Shown: one piece after another, positions 12,574 to 26,080 of the stretch | How the letters are laid out: every line of letters starts with the position of its first letter | How positions within the stretch are numbered: the stretch's first letter is position 1 | NCBI GenBank assembly: GCA_914767715.1 | Contig: OU612067.1 | Coordinates: 23,720,162 to 23,784,161 of the forward strand | From: Membranipora membranacea | Lineage: Eukaryota; Bryozoa; Gymnolaemata; Cheilostomatida; Membraniporidae | Length of the DNA: 64,000 nucleotides | Reading direction: 5' to 3' | Position numbers and translations under genes: made by a program | Notes under the pieces: model-generated | The model's input: the letters and a program-made list of their open reading frames with translations, nothing else | Told to the model about the DNA's origin: nothing | Databases searched by the model: none

Positions 12574-15500
12574 GGTCACAGCTTCATTTTCAACTTGCTG
12601 TGTACTCAATTTTACAGTTACTGATTTTCAAGATTTGAAATGTAATTTAAAGCTGGCTTCAGGAGGCAAATTGATGTTCTCCAGTGCAATTGTGCAGTCA
12701 AGTATCCGGATATAATATACACAAATTAACACCTTACCCATCTAAATTTGGATGACCAAAAACTGATGAAAGTGTAAGTGTAATCATCCCAACCATACAG
12801 TCGGATATCTTACTGGTGTAGTGACTATCCTAGCTAGGGAAGTGAGAGAAACTATTCACTGCTGATATTTCCCTCAGCTTGCCTAGGTTCACATGGTTCA
12901 GACACCTGGAACTATCTCTCAGAGTGTCATTATCAATCTTCGAACCAAAACAAAAACCATGACAGGATTCTTTTTAATTTTCCCACCAAAGTCGCTGTCA
13001 CAGAAGCTCTTGACATAATCTTGACTCAGACCACAAGAGAGGAAAAAGTAAAAGGCTAGCAGGGAGTGACATACTTCAATTAGCATACGAATGTTACATT
13101 GCTCAATTATTCCATTGTTTTACACACCCTTTTAGCCTGAGGCCCTAGCTTCGGTCTCTTGTCACTCTTGACCAAAGCCTTGTCAAGAGCAGTTATCGAG
13201 TCAAGTTGTGCTTCTCAGAACAAATAAATAATAATGGATGTATGATGTTGGTTACCTGTGGCGGGCTAGTCCCTGTCAAGTCACCATTAATATGTCAGAG
13301 AAGCATTGTTTTATCATTTATCATTTATTTTTCATCATTATCTTTTGAAATCCCAAAGTCCTAACTATTTTGTAAACAAATCGTTCAACAATTTGATAAT
13401 ATAATAGGCAACTTTTTTTAATTAACCCAAGGTGTGCAAACATTAGGCATTGCGAATATTGAAGAGTAGGCCCCTTGTTTCCCATAACTCACCTGTGCAG
13501 ATTTTGTTAATGAAAAACAGCAGTTACCAGAGGAGCACTCGCCCCTGTTATCCTGCATCAAACTAATTTGCAGAATTATCATTACGATTATTCGGTATAG
13601 GTGTCAAAACACAATAATTACAGTAGTTATAATTGTATAATGAGTACTGTCTGATACAGTATTAGGGAGCTGTTCACACTGGGTTTAGGGTTTAATTGAC
13701 ACCTCATACCCTCCTATAACAGGTCTAATCCGCATGTTATCCGGCAGGAATTAACTCAAATTAACGTATTATCACTTGTTTTGAGCTCAAGTGAATGGAC
13801 ACAGTGCATTAGAGAATTATGAACGATTACCACTCTTATGTGAAACCGATTGGGCTGTAATTAAACACAGTTGGTGATTATGGAAACCCGCTGGAATCAA
13901 ATTAGAATTCTAGCCAGCTTATAACACCATTTCCCAGCAACAAGGTGTTAACTGGTATATATTGAGTGATGTTTTCAGACAATATTACGCAACTGCCCAT
14001 TGCCCATTTCCCCAACAAAAATGCGTTTGATCATTCTTATTTATTTCAGCACAATGCTCTGCTACACCTAGCAGCTTATTGGCAGATAATTGTCTTGTCT
14101 AGCAGCTTTATTATCCCAGCAATACAAGACCAATGCTTATTTTCGGCGCACAGACCTCTTTTGCCGCCAATGTTTAGACTTAAAAGTGATTCGTAATCAG
14201 CAGAAACGTCAAGGAAAGCAGAAACTTGCTCTTCTCGCTCTCGCTGTTAATTAACACTCGATTAATTTATTTGCAAATATAACGGCATACACCAGATGGC
14301 CCAGGAGTATACTTGATGTCTGACTTATAATAATAATATGATGTTAATATATTTGGACGCTGCCGATATGTGGCAGCAGTTTACAGTTGTCAAGGCATCT
14401 CTTATACCTGAGCAGGTTTAAATATTACCGGATGTAGCGGTGCTCGGACCAATGTAAGAGTTGACTCAGAAACCCTCCAAGCCTGCGAGTCAAGCTTGGA
14501 CCATTGGCTGAACGAGGGACTGTCGTTGGTCTGAATAGAAAACTTTAACAGCTCATATGTGTGATAATGGTCTTCACATCCCAGTAAAGTAGTTGTGTGG
14601 CCTCTTCAAATTAACCTAATGCCATCTTGCAGTAGGGCAACTGTAATTTGCTCTTTTTTCTTCTGGTTGATTGGACAGACTCTGACATTACGACAAGGCA
14701 GCGCTGTTTGTAACATATAAGAGTATTAACTCATTCAGTGAATCAAGACTATTCAAGCAGCCTAGTCAGTATAAAGAGCTAAGACCTTTTTGCAGTGCTG
14801 CCCAGGGTAGCGTTTCTCCGTGCCTCAGACAATAGGAAAATATGGCGAGCAGGAGGGCTTTTTACACTTAATTCATAGCTATTGTTTTGTTATGAAAAAC
14901 TCGTAGACGTCTTAACACCTAAATTAAATCCACCCTATAACAAAGCAATTCTCTCCCTTTTTGAGTTACAAAAGGCTGAAAGTTTAAGTAACAGCATGAA
15001 TCTATCCTTATAGTTGCTACAAACAGAATGGATTATAAATGCTTCTGTTTTAAAGAGTGTGCTTAAGATTTGATCGAAATCCCCTCAGCTAATCTTCAAC
15101 TTCCGAATACCGAAATATGATGTATGAAGGTTTAAAATGAGATGTGTGGTATATTCTCATTTGACAAAGCATATTCAGGGCACCTTATCAGGGCAGGCTT
15201 TAAAATATTGCTTAGTTTATGTGGGCAACATTACAGCTACTGTGAACATCAAACTGAAATGTAAATGAGGATAGCAGCTCAGATTGTCAATGAGAGCTTT
15301 TGAGGCAATCTGTAAGCAAAAACACAAACACTGACAACTAAAGCAAGGTGCCTGACAAGTGCCCTTGTAGTTCACACTTTCAAAATGAGATTTAAAATCT
15401 AAATAGAGAGAAATGAAACTGAGAATGGCTCAAGTGGTATGGCTTTTTAGAAAAAGTTGAATTTGAGTTCAGTTTGAAGAGCCATTACACGGGAAGTGCT

Positions 15501-16026
15501 GTTTATTCTGGATTTGAGTGACAGATGTCACTCTGTACACGCTATAGTGATAGTGCGGGCGTAGCAGGTACGCCACCGTATTATGAAATGATAAGAGCTC
15601 AGGCTATCCACCTAATCAATGCTTGGTGCTCTGTTTTTCCTATCTCTAATGCTGATTATCATGCAAGGTGTAATAATTGTCTGCTACGGTCGCTCTCGAC
15701 TCAAGGTGAGAAGTACAAGATTATAGCCTGTGTAGCCAAAGCAATACGAGAAACAACGGAAGCCCCCTCATCTATCTATATGTATAGTATTGGCTGGAGA
15801 CTGAGGCTACAGTTTGGATTAATTACAATGTTTGTTGGGTGAAGTTTAACAAGTGTTGGCACGTGAGCTGTGTTTAACTTTACTGCTATAGTAAATACCA
15901 GCAAGCTGACACTTACATAGAAGGTCTCTGATAATCTCTGCAGGCATTGGCAGCCTCTTAAAGTCAGCACTACCAAATTATCAATCTGGTAGAGAGAGAG
16001 AGAGAGCACCTGTTATTCTGATAGTT

Positions 16027-16266
16027 AAGAAATCAGGTTTTTGGTATCATTCTAGAGTTCTCAGTCTAATCTATAAAACTGCTATAAGGTTTATTAACAG
16101 CAAGTGGCCAAGTTTCAACTGATTTTCACTCAAAGTTGAGATTAGAAGATACTAAAAAGCTGCTATTTTGTTTATGGAAACTGGGCCATATATTGTTATT
16201 GAACCTTATAGCAGTTTTCTAAATTAGCCAGAGAACTCCAGAATGATACCAAAAACCTGATTCTTT
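16027..16266. mobile_element. Long imperfect foldback, MITE-like
   Basis: The first 65 bases or so (AATCAGGTTTTTGGTATCAT onward) recur inverted at 16201-16266 with a few mismatches, and pairing continues inward, so nearly the whole 240 bp can fold into one hairpin. No clear target-site duplication was found. A foldback MITE or a long hairpin RNA gene are both possible. Confidence 0.6.
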
Positions 16267-17125
16267 CACAGTCTTACTTATCATGAGACAGACAGCAAGT
16301 CAGCAATAAGAAGCGTCATCATTTTGCAATGTGTTAAAATTACAAAAAATCCGGTGGGGAAATCCCAAACTTGTGACTACTGTGGAACGCTCTCAGTCTA
16401 TACAACAAACCTAACTTCCCTTCCGCTCAAGACACAATAAAATGTTACGTTAGTACATGACACATTCATCAATGATCACCTCTTCATTGCAATTGTTCTT
16501 AGAATAAAAAAGAGTACAAGTATTTTGGTGCACAGCTTGAATAGGCTAGACTGTTTAAAGTGATTCGTCGGCCAGTGTGTACTAAAATAGATATATAGTA
16601 CCTTTATTGTTTAGCAGCTTGCACCCAATCACCTGTCCTATAATGTCATAATGCCAGCTGACCAGTGTGGCAGTGTGATTGTTAAAAAAATAACTGAGAA
16701 TCAATCGTTTGAGTTTTCAAAGCCAATTGAAAAAGTATGTAGTGTTACTCAGCCCATCCTTGGGCAAATCAGAGTAATTTTGGGCAGCATTTATGACCTT
16801 CAATTAAAGGCAGCGTCAAATTCTTCTCAGTACATCAAATTTCTGGGCCATTCATAATAGTCCAGGTGCACTGGTGATGTGAATATACTGTTCTTACTCA
16901 GACTCTGAGTCCAAAGCTGCCTATTGTTGCAACTGTATAGTTGCTGCTAGGCACTGATATACAAAATCTACAGAGAACTCAGCTGTTGTAGGTGTGGTAG
17001 CCAAGCCCACGCTGACGAACCTCAGCAATTGTGCATGTGTATACACGATTTTGTAATTCAGCCATGACGCTATCGAGATACAAATGACCAATGATGACCT
17101 AATTCCAGACATCGTCATCACACCA

Positions 17126-17186
17126 TTGTTATCCTGGGCAGGCTGTCGGAGGGGGGGGGGGGTAGTGGCCTGCCCAAGCTAACACA
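17126..17186. repeat. GC-rich foldback element
   Basis: CCTGGGCAGGC pairs with GCCTGCCCAAG around a 12-base G run, with GTTA/TAAC at the outer edges. It resembles the foldback at 30409-30497 (GCAGGCTGT then a G-rich centre). Confidence 0.55.
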
Positions 17187-18149
17187 ATTGTGATATCCCA
17201 TCGAGTGTTTCAAGCCGGCCAGGAGTGGTCCGACCTCAAATGACCTGGTCGGCAGTGAGTAACTCTTATAGCTGAATACTCTGTTACTTACCTCCACACT
17301 GAATGTTCAAAGAACCCAGGACACTTTGCACATTGCAGGCACCGCTGACCGTGCCCCAACTCCATTGAAGCTTTGGACGGCCAATGACCTCAGGCTAAAA
17401 GGATAAATCCACCTCAGCTAGGCAGCTCTTCTGAAAATAAAAGATTACAATTCTAAATTCTTTGCTTCAGAAGGAATTTGGAGTTGAAATACCAACAAGC
17501 AGAAATACCATGATATAATGGTTTAGCTACCGATGATGTTCCCACTGCCGAATGCCACATACACCTAAAAACTTAAGATATACAATATTCACTATACATT
17601 AAACGCTATTCTTGTGATGCAGACATGGATTTCATTCTAGATGATAGTTGATGCAAGTAGAATTATGTTGTCAAAACACGGAATGAAAATATGAGGATTT
17701 GACAATTGAAAGCACAATTTTAATTTGCAAAAGCCTGACAGTTTCTGATCAGCACCGTAGTTCGATGATCTTAATGATAGGTAAATTAGGTCCCAAACCA
17801 CCAGTTATAACTGTTAAGCCCATTTTAATTACACGAGTCGAGTCGGTAGCTAACTGCCTTATATGTTTGACACCTTGAAACTCCATGGGATTTGTGCCCA
17901 GCTTTATCAGATTTTAAAAAATGCAACAAAACACTCTGATGTATTTACCAACTCATTCAACGTTGGTCATCCATTTACAAAACTCAAAGTCGATACACTT
18001 CAACTCATTAAAACAATTCTATGCTGTAGTTTGCATAGATTTTCTGTACGAAAGCACAGTCCTTGTTTAAAAAACTCACAGACATATTTAATTAAACCAA
18101 TGTTCATGTTTAAATTTCCACTATGTTATAATTGGTTTTGATTACTATC

Positions 18150-18173
18150 GGGGGGGGGGGGGGGGGGGGGGGG
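18150..18173. repeat. Poly-G run of 24 bases
   Basis: An uninterrupted homopolymer in an AT-rich context; its length may be unreliable in the assembly. Confidence 0.9.
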
Positions 18174-21075
18174 CTGTTAGTTTGCTGTTTATGAATTAAT
18201 TCATAAGACTGTTATTTGTAAGCAGCAGTTTACATTTTATAAATAAGACAAGGGATAGGTCATTAGTAGAAAATCATGGTCAGTTCGATCGAAATCTTGA
18301 TGTTGGCACAGCTGACCATCTCAAAAGGGACATACTTGTTTGACCCAGGCAAAGCAGTTATGCTATGTCTACACACACCATATTTGCCATAGGATTGGGG
18401 CACTTTTAATACGGCCAGATGCTATAGGATAGCTAGGTTAGATCTAAAAATTTTCGTGTGAAGCCAGCCATTACTGTGCTGGTGCATAGGGCTCCGACTT
18501 TTGTGTAACCAGCTGCTAACTAGGGAATGCTCATTAACTTCTTGACTTCTTTAGCATTCTCAGGGCACCCCTTGGTCTACCGTCGGCACATCAAACACGC
18601 TGTTTCAGGCATTTAAGGACAGATAAAGGCTTGCCCTAATCCTTCAAATTGAGAATTAGTCCACATATATACCTTAAAAGACCTCGCTTTCCATAGAAAG
18701 TGCTTGATGTCATGCCAAGTCAAAGGCATTTAACATAAGAGATTACATGCGATTTTAGCTAATAGTTTCATTGACTATGGTAGCGTTATTGCCAGATTTT
18801 CACCAAATCCTTTGATCTCTAAGGTCTTAGTTATTTTTGTACTTTTCATTAAAGAACTTAGCGTGATAAAACAAGAAAATAACTCGATAAGATTGTCTCG
18901 ATCTTTGTTAAAGTTGCTAATATTGGAGCCGCCAACGAGTTTCATGAATCAAAATAAACTGAATTGACAGATAGTTGCTCAATTAAATTGGCTTTGAAAA
19001 TTACCGGAACTGAGAGCTGTTAGATTCAAACATGGAGCTGAGTTGATAATCGTTATTGATGTGTGAGGTAACAAAAAATGGAATTATTTGTTTTATTATT
19101 TTCTATTCAACAGTCTGCCGCCGCTCAAGTCCGCAATGCTCTGAATTTAGATTTTGTCCTTATGCTATATATTTAATTCAAAAACAGTAATAAATGGCCC
19201 GCTTACCAAATATCAGCATATGCGATGAACAAAACACCAGCAATAAATCCACAAGTCCAATTTGTGTTTCTGCTATATTAGATCCAAAAGTATTGTTACA
19301 AGAGAAGTATCCTTATTCGATGATGATGATGGTACTATATATTCACTGTGTTGGTAATGTCCCTTACACACACAGCTGATCGTATGAGGGCTCTATGCTC
19401 AAGTAAAACCAGGTAATTGTATATTATTGTGATGTAGTTTGATATGTCTGTGATGTCATGTAATTAGAGCAACCTGATTGGTCAATATTGTGAGCTTTAT
19501 TATTAATCCAAATGAGCACGCAATTTCTTATTGGGCATCTATGTTGATAACTATTGTTCTTGTGAAACTAACAATAATCTATTAATTATTCAAAGTGAAC
19601 ATTATTCAAAGTGTACACCGCAGTCTGGCTAAAACATCAGTGTAGGCTGTCGTAGGAAGTGGAAAATACGCAGACAGCGGTTGTAAACTCAGCAGATCCA
19701 TAGTGAGACGCTTTTATGTTAGCAATGTGACATATCATACAAACCGCACTGTACTCAGATGTTAGATATAGACGTGTTGTTTTTGAATGGATTTGATTTT
19801 AACAGTTAGAACACAGCTTAGCTGTCAGTTTGTTGTGATAACTGGAGTTGTCTGAGATGGTTGTTTGTTTTTTTAATTTAAAAACCCTCTCTCCAGAGAT
19901 GTTTACATAAAATAAAATCTTTTACTGGGTGCATAAAATTGTTAAAAAGAATCCCTCTTGAATAAGGTAAAAGAAAAAAAAAATAAATAGATAAAAATCA
20001 ATACTGACTAAACGTAACTTGTGTTACACAGTATAGCTTGGCCTCGTTTATTTGTTTATTAAAAATCGCTAACTAGGTGGTTGATCGTTTGGGCCTTAAA
20101 ACTGTTTTCTCAATTAATCTCGCAACTTAAAATGTATAGTAAGTCCAAAGTGAGTGAGCAGACAATAAAACTGACACCTATACATCTCTCTGTGTCTGTC
20201 TGTCTGAGAAAACAGCATTTATCGCAGGGGACATGTGTTTGGGATGACAAACTTGTATTCTATGTTTCCAATTATGAAATTAAATAACTCTGTGAAAAGT
20301 TGAATATGGCTGGAGTAGGCTGATATAATATTGTATGATTATGATGATCGGCACTGCCTACTTACATCAAAGAGTGCAGTTTTCACTCTATGTAGTACAT
20401 TCAAGTCAAACATATCAACAATGTATGATCAGCACACAATCTACTGTGATTGGCAAAACAATGCAAAGCTGCCTGTTGGGTCAATTCAGCGACCTGTCCG
20501 AATCTTCCTGGCAGATGTTGGCACTTGTATTTCCAAACCCGAAGAGACATCTTTGATAAGGTTTGAAGATAACACAATAACAAAATAAATTACAAATTAC
20601 AATAAACATATCTTCATTTCCTGACTTATTGTTGCTTTGTATACTGAACGTGGAAGGACAACTTCAAACTATCAACTGTACTTTCATATCATAGAATCTA
20701 TTCATGATGATAATCAATAAGTTAAGAGGTTGAAGTGTCAAGCTGAGACCGATATAGATATTTCAAAAATGAAATGTAATCGCTCATTATCTCCCTGTAA
20801 TATCCTGCCCTTATAAGGCCAATAGGACAAATATGGCCATGTGCAGAAGTGCTTTTTCGCTATGGTATTGTGGTTAAAATGAGCATTTAGAATATTACTA
20901 CAGCCATAAACAAAAATTTCGCTTCTAAACTAAAATCTTTTTTAATTATCCTTCTATACAAAAATCCTACTGCATTCTATTTAGACTGAGTGGTTATCAA
21001 TTAAGACCTCAGTTTTCTGGAGAACTGAGAAATGAAACACATGCCATGTTAGTGGTCTTGGTGATATAACGCTTC

Positions 21076-21081
21076 TTTATT
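21076..21081 (-). terminator. Poly(A) signal of peptide gene E
   Basis: AATAAA on the minus strand about 94 bases after the gene E stop codon. Confidence 0.55.
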
Positions 21082-21174
21082 GCAATACAGAAGATAAATA
21101 TGATAAGCCCTTACAATGTAATTTGGTAATCATTGCTATGTGATTGTGTCTTCAGTGTATCACCAGTTGGATGT

Positions 21175-22962
21175 TTAGCCGATTTTATTAATTACATCCT
21201 CATTCATCCATTGCCATGCAGCATCAGTTAGGAGCTTTCCTTCAACAGCAGTGGACCCCAAGCCGACGGCTGCTTTACAGGCTGCTATTTCTGCACATAA
21301 TTCAACAATGCTAGGAGGGGCTGCTGTAGGAATAAGGTCACGCTTTCCCCAGACTTTCTCCAATAGCCACATGCTGGCCTTCTTGGCAGCGGCATCACCG
21401 ATAAGTCCAGCTGCTCCCAGTCCGACGGCAGCTTTACAAGCCGTGATCTCTGAACACTTCTTTACGGCATCTACGATCAAGTTTCTTTTAGCATCTACCA
21501 AAAACAGAATAGTGTGATGATTGATTCTTTCTTGGATGAAAGTTCTGAATTAGGTATTGTTATCCCCCTCCCTGTTAGTCCCACCCCCTCCCCAACATCC
21601 ATCTTTAAAACAGAGGTGGAGCTGAACCTGAACCTGAAATGCACTAAAGATATAGCAGGCGTCAACTAGTCCAATGACTTGATATTATTCTGTGGTAAAT
21701 CGATTTTCAGCGACCCAGTATATATTCATATGTTTTGTCATAAAATGTGGAAAAAATGCTTACCTTTATTCGCTAAAACAATGAATGCTGAATCAACAAG
21801 GTCACGCTTTCCCCAGACCTTCTCTAACAGCCACATACTGGCCTTCTTGGCAGCGGCATCACCGATAAGTCCAGCTGCTCCCAGTCCGACGGCAGCTTTA
21901 CAAGCCGTGATCTCTGAACACTTCTTTACGGCATCTACGATCAAGTTTCTTTTAGCATCTACCAAAAACAGAATAGTGTGATGATTGATTCTTTCTTGGA
22001 TGAAAGTTCTGAATTAGGTATTGTTATCCCCCCTCCCTGTTAGTCCCACCCCCACTACATCCATCTTTAAAACAGAGGTAGAGCTGAACCTGAAATGCAC
22101 TAAAGATATTGCAGGCGTCAACTAGTTCAATGACTTGATATTATTCTGTGGTAAATCGATTTTCAGCGACCCAGTATATATTTATATGTTTTGTCATAAA
22201 ATGTGGAAAAAATTCTTACCTTTATTCGCTAAAACAATGGATGCTGAATCAACAAGGTCACGCTTTCCCCAGACCTTCTCTAACAGCCACATGCTGGCCT
22301 TCTTGGCAGCGGCATCACCGATAAGTCCAGCTGCTCCCAGTCCGACGGCAGCTTTACAAGCTGTGATCTCTGAACACTTCTTTACTGCATCTACGATCAA
22401 GTTTCTTTTAGCATCTACCAGAAACAGAATAGTGTGATGATTGATTCTTTCTTGGATGGAAGTTCTGAATTAGGTCTTGTTATCCCCCTCACCCACTCAA
22501 CATCCATCTTAGAAACATGAGCTAGAGCTGAATCTGAAATGCCCTAAAGATGTAGGAGGCGTTAACTGGGAAACTAACTCAATATTGTTTAGTGGTAAAT
22601 CGATTTTCAGCGACTCAGGGGGGTCTTTCAATTAAAATCAGCCAAAATCACAATCTGATCGCTCACTCACTGAGTGGGTGAGACATGCTAGGGGTCTCAC
22701 TTTCAGGTCGCTCACTCAATGATGGAACTTTATACACTCTGAGTGAGCGATATGGGATCGATTTTGTCTAATTGAAATACAAAGTGAGCGATAAATTTGA
22801 GCGATGTGATAGTGATAATTTGCATTATTAATTGAAAGACTCCCCTGTATATATTTATATGGTTTGTCATAAAACCTGGAAAAAATTCTTACCTTTATTC
22901 GCTAAAGAGGAGCACGAGGACACTGTTACGAAAGCAGCAAGAATAATTAACCCAACTCTCAT
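21175..22962 (-). CDS. Secreted multi-peptide precursor, gene E
   Basis: Four coding exons: 22893-22973 (ATG at 22962; signal peptide MRVGLIILAAFVTVSSC), 22220-22414, 21764-21958 and 21175-21494. All junctions are phase 1. The two middle exons are 195 bp and almost identical. Each encodes DAKR, a peptide from NLIVDAVKKCSEITACKAAV to LLEKVWG followed by KR, and a short spacer ending LANK. The last exon repeats that peptide and adds a divergent, more acidic one (DLIPTAAPPSIVELCAEIAA...) ending INKIG-stop. Lys-Arg with preceding Gly predicts convertase cleavage and Trp-amide ends; the terminal Gly predicts another amide. The Cys pairs are spaced by five residues. Function is unknown; a helical defence or signalling peptide is inferred. 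Confidence 0.85.
22618..22845. mobile_element. MITE inside intron 1 of gene E
   Basis: The ends GGGTCTTTCAATTAA and TTAATTGAAAGACTCCCC are inverted copies. The insert interrupts sequence that is continuous in the other two copies of this intron (near 21715 and 22170), which defines the insertion well. The interior repeats CGCTCACTCA-like blocks. Superfamily undetermined. Confidence 0.75.
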
Positions 22963-23084
22963 TATGGTGTGTACTGCAAATAGAAAGATGATAATTGTGA
23001 TATTATACAGTAAAAGTTGACAGTGATTAAAAAAAGGTTGATTAAAATGGATGTCGGATGTCTTATCACTCTCCACATCCCGAA

Positions 23085-23250
23085 GCATGGGCGGTGAAAT
23101 TGTAGGGCCTTAATGGCTAGGCCGCAATATCTGCGCCAATTTGCTCTCTGTTTCCAGGCAGGTCAGAGCACACCTGGGGGCCAACCACCCCAGTAGTCGA
23201 TGGAGTTCAGTGGGATTCGAACCCACAACCTTCAACATGTGCATGCTAAA
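23085..23250 (-). mobile_element. tRNA-derived SINE fragment
   Basis: On the minus strand GGTTCGAATCCCAC matches a pol III B box and T arm, followed by a non-tRNA body. No complete cloverleaf can be drawn, so a functional tRNA is unlikely. It lies in intron 1 of gene E, between the noncoding first exon and the signal-peptide exon. Confidence 0.5.
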
Positions 23251-23504
23251 ATGGTAAAATATACTTAGGCCAATTTAGTACATCAATTTATAAGGTTGTG
23301 AGTAAGAACATGGTGCTGGAGGGGAAGGAGGTTTAGATGTGATAAAAAAACTGATTTACAGGAACAACCGCGAATTTAAGGTGAAAAGAAACAAACAGCA
23401 AATTTAGACATAAAAATAATATTTTTATTTTGAGGCTCGTTTCTTAAAAGAATGTCATTCATTCAGTCTTTTGAGCCAACTTTCTAAAAAGAATTTGAAC
23501 TCAC

Positions 23505-23600
23505 CTGGTATTCTGCTTGTTGTCTGGAGAACCTCAAACCTGTTGTAGCTATAGCTTACTTAGGACAGCAAGTAGGTAGCATTGCTCTTTATATACGATA
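23505..23600 (-). promoter_or_regulatory. Gene E promoter and noncoding exon 1
   Basis: TATATAAA reads on the minus strand at 23588-23595. A donor CCAG|GTGAGTTC follows at 23505/23504, giving a short 5' UTR exon of about 60 bases. The signal-peptide exon has its own acceptor TTTGCAG ending at 22974. Confidence 0.65.
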
Positions 23601-24890
23601 AAATAGCTACACTTTAGTGCCAATACTTTAAAAGTGGTGGACAGGTGACTGACACCCTCAGGTCTTTGTCTTATGTATGATAACAGGCTATGACTGAACA
23701 AGATAGAACTAGTGACTTGCTTTTAAGTTTTCCAAGGTCATACCATGCTAAAACAGGAATATTCTCCAATCAGTTTTGCGGTCTACAGCTACTACATGCC
23801 GAATAGCGCTGGAATAAAAAAGATGTTCTCAAGACATCCGATAACCCCAAACGATAAATCCAGCTGCCGATTTTCACACCTCCGAAAGGACATTATGGAG
23901 GCCTTACCTTGCATGACAATGTAACTCCAAAAGAAATTACCTTAACATTATTGATGAGCTGCGAATATGGTATTGGTTGCTGCTTAGAAACCCTGACTAG
24001 AACTCAAGTAAATGTCTCACCACCCACAAATACTTTTAAGCTGTTGGTGGCTTGAGGGAGAAGTTAGCCGCATAAATTGGTTTGATAATTTTAGGTTTTG
24101 CTTCTAATTCCTCCATATCGACAACTTTTTTGATGACAATTTCAATAAGCACGAAAGTCATTAACGTAATATGGAGCAAAATTTTCCCGACGAAAGTGGT
24201 AGCTTACTGGGCTTATACAATTAATAGTATTTTTTTTAAAAACTTTTGATCCCATCCCAATGGATATTTATAAAAGTTTGCAGTGATGTCTTATATATAC
24301 AAGTGATAAGAGAGTAAAAGCACTCTCAGTTTTACAATAGTTCAGGGCTTTTTCAGGCCGCATTCAGGTAGAGCGTATATGCAAGACAATTTAACACTCT
24401 CTCTAATATCCTGATATGTTTTGCTCCTGAAAAACATATGATCTTATTTCAAAAGCTTTTAGATAAACTATAAGGCGTGGTGTGAACTGCTGAAATCTTG
24501 TCACCAATATAATACTATATATATGGACTACTGCTGTATAGTTACTGAACCGCATTGATTGGTCCTCAGGTTCAGAATCGATAATAGATGAGACTTGTAA
24601 ACTTTTGTCAAGCAGCTTGCCTGAATTTTTGAAGTTTTTACCGGGACGTCAGTTAATGCATAACGTAAAGTCTGCCAGATTTTTGGCTGTATTTAGATCC
24701 TGACACAAAGTTTTTTACTGATGGTATATCTCCACAAATAGCCATGCTATGTAATTTATACTGATCCATAATGATTCATACCAATACATCTTGTCAAAAA
24801 TATTGTGAAAGCTTATGTGAATCCACAGTTTCACTGGTTTATTGATTGAAAGTGACAAGATTGTAGTATCATATATTTGAGCAGGGCCAT

Positions 24891-25951
24891 TTATCCGGAT
24901 ATCTTGGCCCAATCCTTGTTGGGCAACTGCTTAACAGGCCCATGGCATTTTTGAGGGTTGGTAGCACAATATTTGGCAGCAGCGGCAGCAGCAGTGGAAA
25001 TAGCTCCTCTCTTTCCAAAGACCTTAGACCAATGAACTAAAGGTTTAGCAAGACGTGTAGGATGGGGATGGGCAGGTTTAGGGTGTCCGCATCCTAGTGG
25101 GCTGGCTGCACAAATCTTGAGATAATCTACAAGTGATTGGAGTAAACTGTTTATATCAGACAGATGCAATTGTATTCAGAGCTAATTGTTTTATTTTTGA
25201 TCACCCAGTCTCAGCTACTCCAATTTTCTCATTTGACATAAAATACCCCATCTATACACATTTCTAATTTGAAATAGGGCAATATATTACCCCCATTGTT
25301 ACTATGATGATAGATTAAGTAATTAAACAATACACAATTATGTAGGCTTTCCCCCAAAATTCCATAAAATCCCCTTGTGATTCCTATTTTGAGGGCTAAA
25401 CACAAATGTATAAATCTTCTAGCTTTAACACTATGAAATGAACATGTATTTTGACCCCGGGAATCGGGATACCCGACCACTAACCGTCGGGCAAAAGTCT
25501 TGGGGGCTCAGACTACCGACCACTCTGCGCATGTGCGAACTGTTGAGGCATAGGTTCGGGCTGAATAAATTCACCTAGACTGAGGACCTAAATTGGGAAA
25601 GCAATAGAAACCCATAACTTAGAAATAATTAGGCCTCAATGAAACAACGGATTTGGGGTCTCATAACCTTTAACTCTGGCAGTTGCCTTCCTGGATGGAA
25701 GGCAGCGCCACCATCCCTGTGCTACAGAGATAGACTATATCACGAGCTATCCGGCACGCAGAATGTATGGTACCCGACTATTTTAAAGTTCAAATGCATC
25801 AATTAATTTGTGTTGGAACTGTAGGAGGAATGAAGTCACCTTGGTGAAGAAGTGCCTAACTTAGTATAAGTCGTAGCCTACCTTGAAGCCTGTTGAAGCC
25901 GTTAGCATTGACCGCAGCCAGCATCAGCAGTAATATAGCTACAACCCTCAT
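24891..25951 (-). CDS. Two-peptide secreted precursor, gene C
   Basis: Exon 25882-25961 (ATG at 25951) encodes the signal peptide MRVVAILLLMLAAVNANG and ends in phase 1. Exon 24891-25126, after acceptor CTTGTAG, encodes two peptides. The first starts near YLKICAASPLGCGHPKPA and ends WSKVFG before KR; the second is GAISTAAAAAAKYCATNPQK... ending WAKISG-stop. Both have a Cys pair spaced by six residues and a Pro/His-containing middle, and both end in Gly, so amidation is predicted. There is no Lys-Arg before the first peptide, so the signal peptidase or another enzyme must set its N-terminus. AATAAA lies at 24838-24843. Function is inferred only from kinship with genes A, B, D and E. Confidence 0.82.
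25127..25881 (-). other. Gene C intron
   Basis: No exon is seen. The segment 25680-25745 (GCAGTTGCCTTCCTGGATGG...) has a diverged counterpart at 55550-55612, so a dispersed repeat is present. Confidence 0.5.
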
Positions 25952-26080
25952 CCTCAGTTCACTTTAATGGGATAAACATGAACGATAAATACAGTAAAAT
26001 GTTTTACTTTGAGTTCAAGTGACTTTGATGAATAAATGTCAGTTCAATGACACAATATACAATATACAGCATACAATATT

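Larger units (their letters stand above)
11193..21060. other. Long stretch without recognised genes
   Basis: AT-rich sequence upstream of the first visible prickle exon and downstream of peptide gene E. It probably contains the prickle 5' intron, first exon and promoter, but no exon could be supported. Visible structures are a 12-bp-stem hairpin at 12547-12573, a long foldback at 16027-16266, a GC-rich foldback at 17126-17186 and a 24-base G run at 18150-18173. ORFs here have no splice context or protein-like composition. Confidence 0.55.

Noticed and set aside
25127-25169. N-terminal extension of the gene C peptide exon
   Set aside because: That start is a non-ATG codon in the intron; the CTTGTAG acceptor and phase 1 fit the exon start at 25126.
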